Source: Sclerodactyla briareus
Lineage: Eukaryota > Echinodermata > Holothuroidea > Dendrochirotida > Sclerodactylidae
Assembly: GCA_026419785.1 (NCBI GenBank)
Contig: JAODTK010005608.1
Coordinates: 1-64,000 of the forward strand
Direction: 5' to 3'
Length of the DNA stretch: 64,000 bases
Shown here: positions 63,000 to 64,000 of the stretch, one piece after another
Layout of the letters: the number at the start of each line of letters is the position of its first letter
How positions within the stretch are numbered: position 1 is the first letter of the stretch
Position numbers and translations under genes: made by a program
Notes under the pieces: generated by a model
Databases searched by the model: none
What the model saw: only the letters and a program-made list of their open reading frames with translations
Told to the model about the DNA's origin: nothing

Positions 63000-64000
63000 G
63001 AACCAGGCATACCGTATGCTACGCTAACGGATTACTGCACGGCCCCTAGACCTGAAGAGAGGGTAATTAGCACACCAACACACGACACCACTCTATGTCC
63101 GTTTGCTATTCGATGTTCCAATCTCTCATGTTGTGCTTCAGGCGAAGAGACATCGAACATCTTACTAAAATTATTCGACCTGGCTAACATTCGAACCCCT
63201 TTCTACCGGGTGGAAGCTATGTTCAAACTTATGACTTGGCTGGTTTCGAATAACGAGCAGGTTGTGCACTAATATAGCTAGGAATTTCCTAATGCAGGTG
63301 TTGCCATTATTGGGCCTAATATGAGTGTTTTCTGTGACGTTAGATGGAACGCCGCGGGACGCTTGCATTCATTGGTAATGATAAAACCCTTCAACATTGG
63401 CAGTTTTCACTTTTTCATGTTTTTGTTATGAAATGTGGAAGGCAAGTTAATTTGTATACGGGCCTAGCAGGTGCAGCACTAGATTGTGGTAGGTAAACCT
63501 GCTTACACGTGAGCATGTGTATCATTGTGTTTAAAGTGTGTATTAGCCAGCGATGAAGTTGAGAACGGTCACGGTTTTGGAATGGTTTCAAATTGCCTAT
63601 GTTACTCGTCCTCGAATTCAAGGACGAGACAGATCCCGAAGATGAAATTCAAATAAAAATCTGAATGAGCTATCATCAAATTATTGGGTGCATTCAGTGG
63701 AGATAACAACATTATGGAATATGTGCACATGTATATTTTACATCGGAGCCCTATTTCAGTATCGTCGAGATCGTATTCCCATGGGGATGAACATCGCCAA
63801 TCGATCGTATGTTGATCTCCAACCGAACACTCAAATCAAACCTCGGCAGGCCGCAAACTTATAACAGTTGACTCTAGCCCTAATGCACCTTATCAATTCG
63901 CATAACGATACGTCACTGTTCATTTGGAATGTAAAGGGAAACGAAATGCCTTACACTATAGACAAGTGTTCGATGAACTCTATCTCGGAGAAAAAAATCA
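63000..64000. other. Unannotated non-coding stretch
   Basis: No gene, tRNA or repeat recognised to the window end. A GGTTCGAATGTT word (minus strand, about 63186-63197) looks like a B box but has no A box at the right distance. Confidence 0.4.

Noticed and set aside
63180-63240. Possible tRNA on the minus strand (B-box-like GGTTCGAATGTT)
   Set aside because: No A box at the proper spacing and no cloverleaf arms could be paired.

Overview
The window looks like repeat-rich, intergenic DNA from an animal genome. It is AT-leaning, has no long open reading frame on either strand, and carries animal-type transposon debris: a LINE 3' end with a (TTA)n tail, hAT-like and other terminal-inverted-repeat (TIR) elements, MITEs, and many poly-G/poly-C and (TA)n tracts. 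The style (LINE 3' end with a GGCGCT...(TTA)n tail, CpG palindromes inside hAT-like elements) would suit a marine invertebrate, possibly an echinoderm, hemichordate or amphioxus. That is inference; no gene here fixes the species. I can support no intact protein-coding gene, rRNA or tRNA. All ORFs are under about 150 codons, and the few shared between duplicated segments are frame-broken in at least one copy.

The dominant structure is a tandem array of a very large, apparently non-coding unit of about 14-16 kb. It fills roughly 4.85-55.0 kb. A partial copy, U0 (about 4850-10030), is followed by U1 (about 17320-31360), U2 (about 31360-47385) and U3 (about 47385-55016, right-truncated). Matched landmarks recur in the same order in every copy. 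U2 and U3 are the closest pair and U0 is the most diverged. The copies differ by substitutions and very many one-base indels, so real divergence and poor consensus quality may be mixed.

At the U0/U1 junction sits a nest of about 7.3 kb of mobile-element DNA (10.03-17.32 kb). It holds a 3.6 kb foldback element with arms of about 0.8 kb full of repeated AATAATGA/GTCATTAT motifs, a second small foldback, and an inverted copy of a hAT-like family.

Comparing unit copies allows insertions to be read against empty sites. A LINE 3' fragment is present in U1 and U2 but absent from U0. A 1.6 kb hAT-like element is present only in U2. A 0.73 kb insert flanked by a 9-bp direct repeat is present only in U1. 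A TIR MITE with TTCAATTTGCGCA ends lies at 42.7 kb in U2. (TA)n tracts are long only in U2 and U3. The array's right edge carries a 576-bp TIR element with a 5-bp target duplication.

Left of the array (1-4.85 kb) are a GAGACC hexamer repeat, polypyrimidine and polypurine tracts, a short tandem repeat, and a segment (2.56-2.96 kb) similar to one on the far side of the array (56.58-56.99 kb). Right of the array (55-64 kb) are a tRNA-like SINE candidate, a near-perfect 77-nt hairpin, a well-bounded 1.0 kb hAT element with a perfect 8-bp target-site duplication, a three-copy tandem repeat, and a nested cluster of short TIR MITEs near 62.5 kb.
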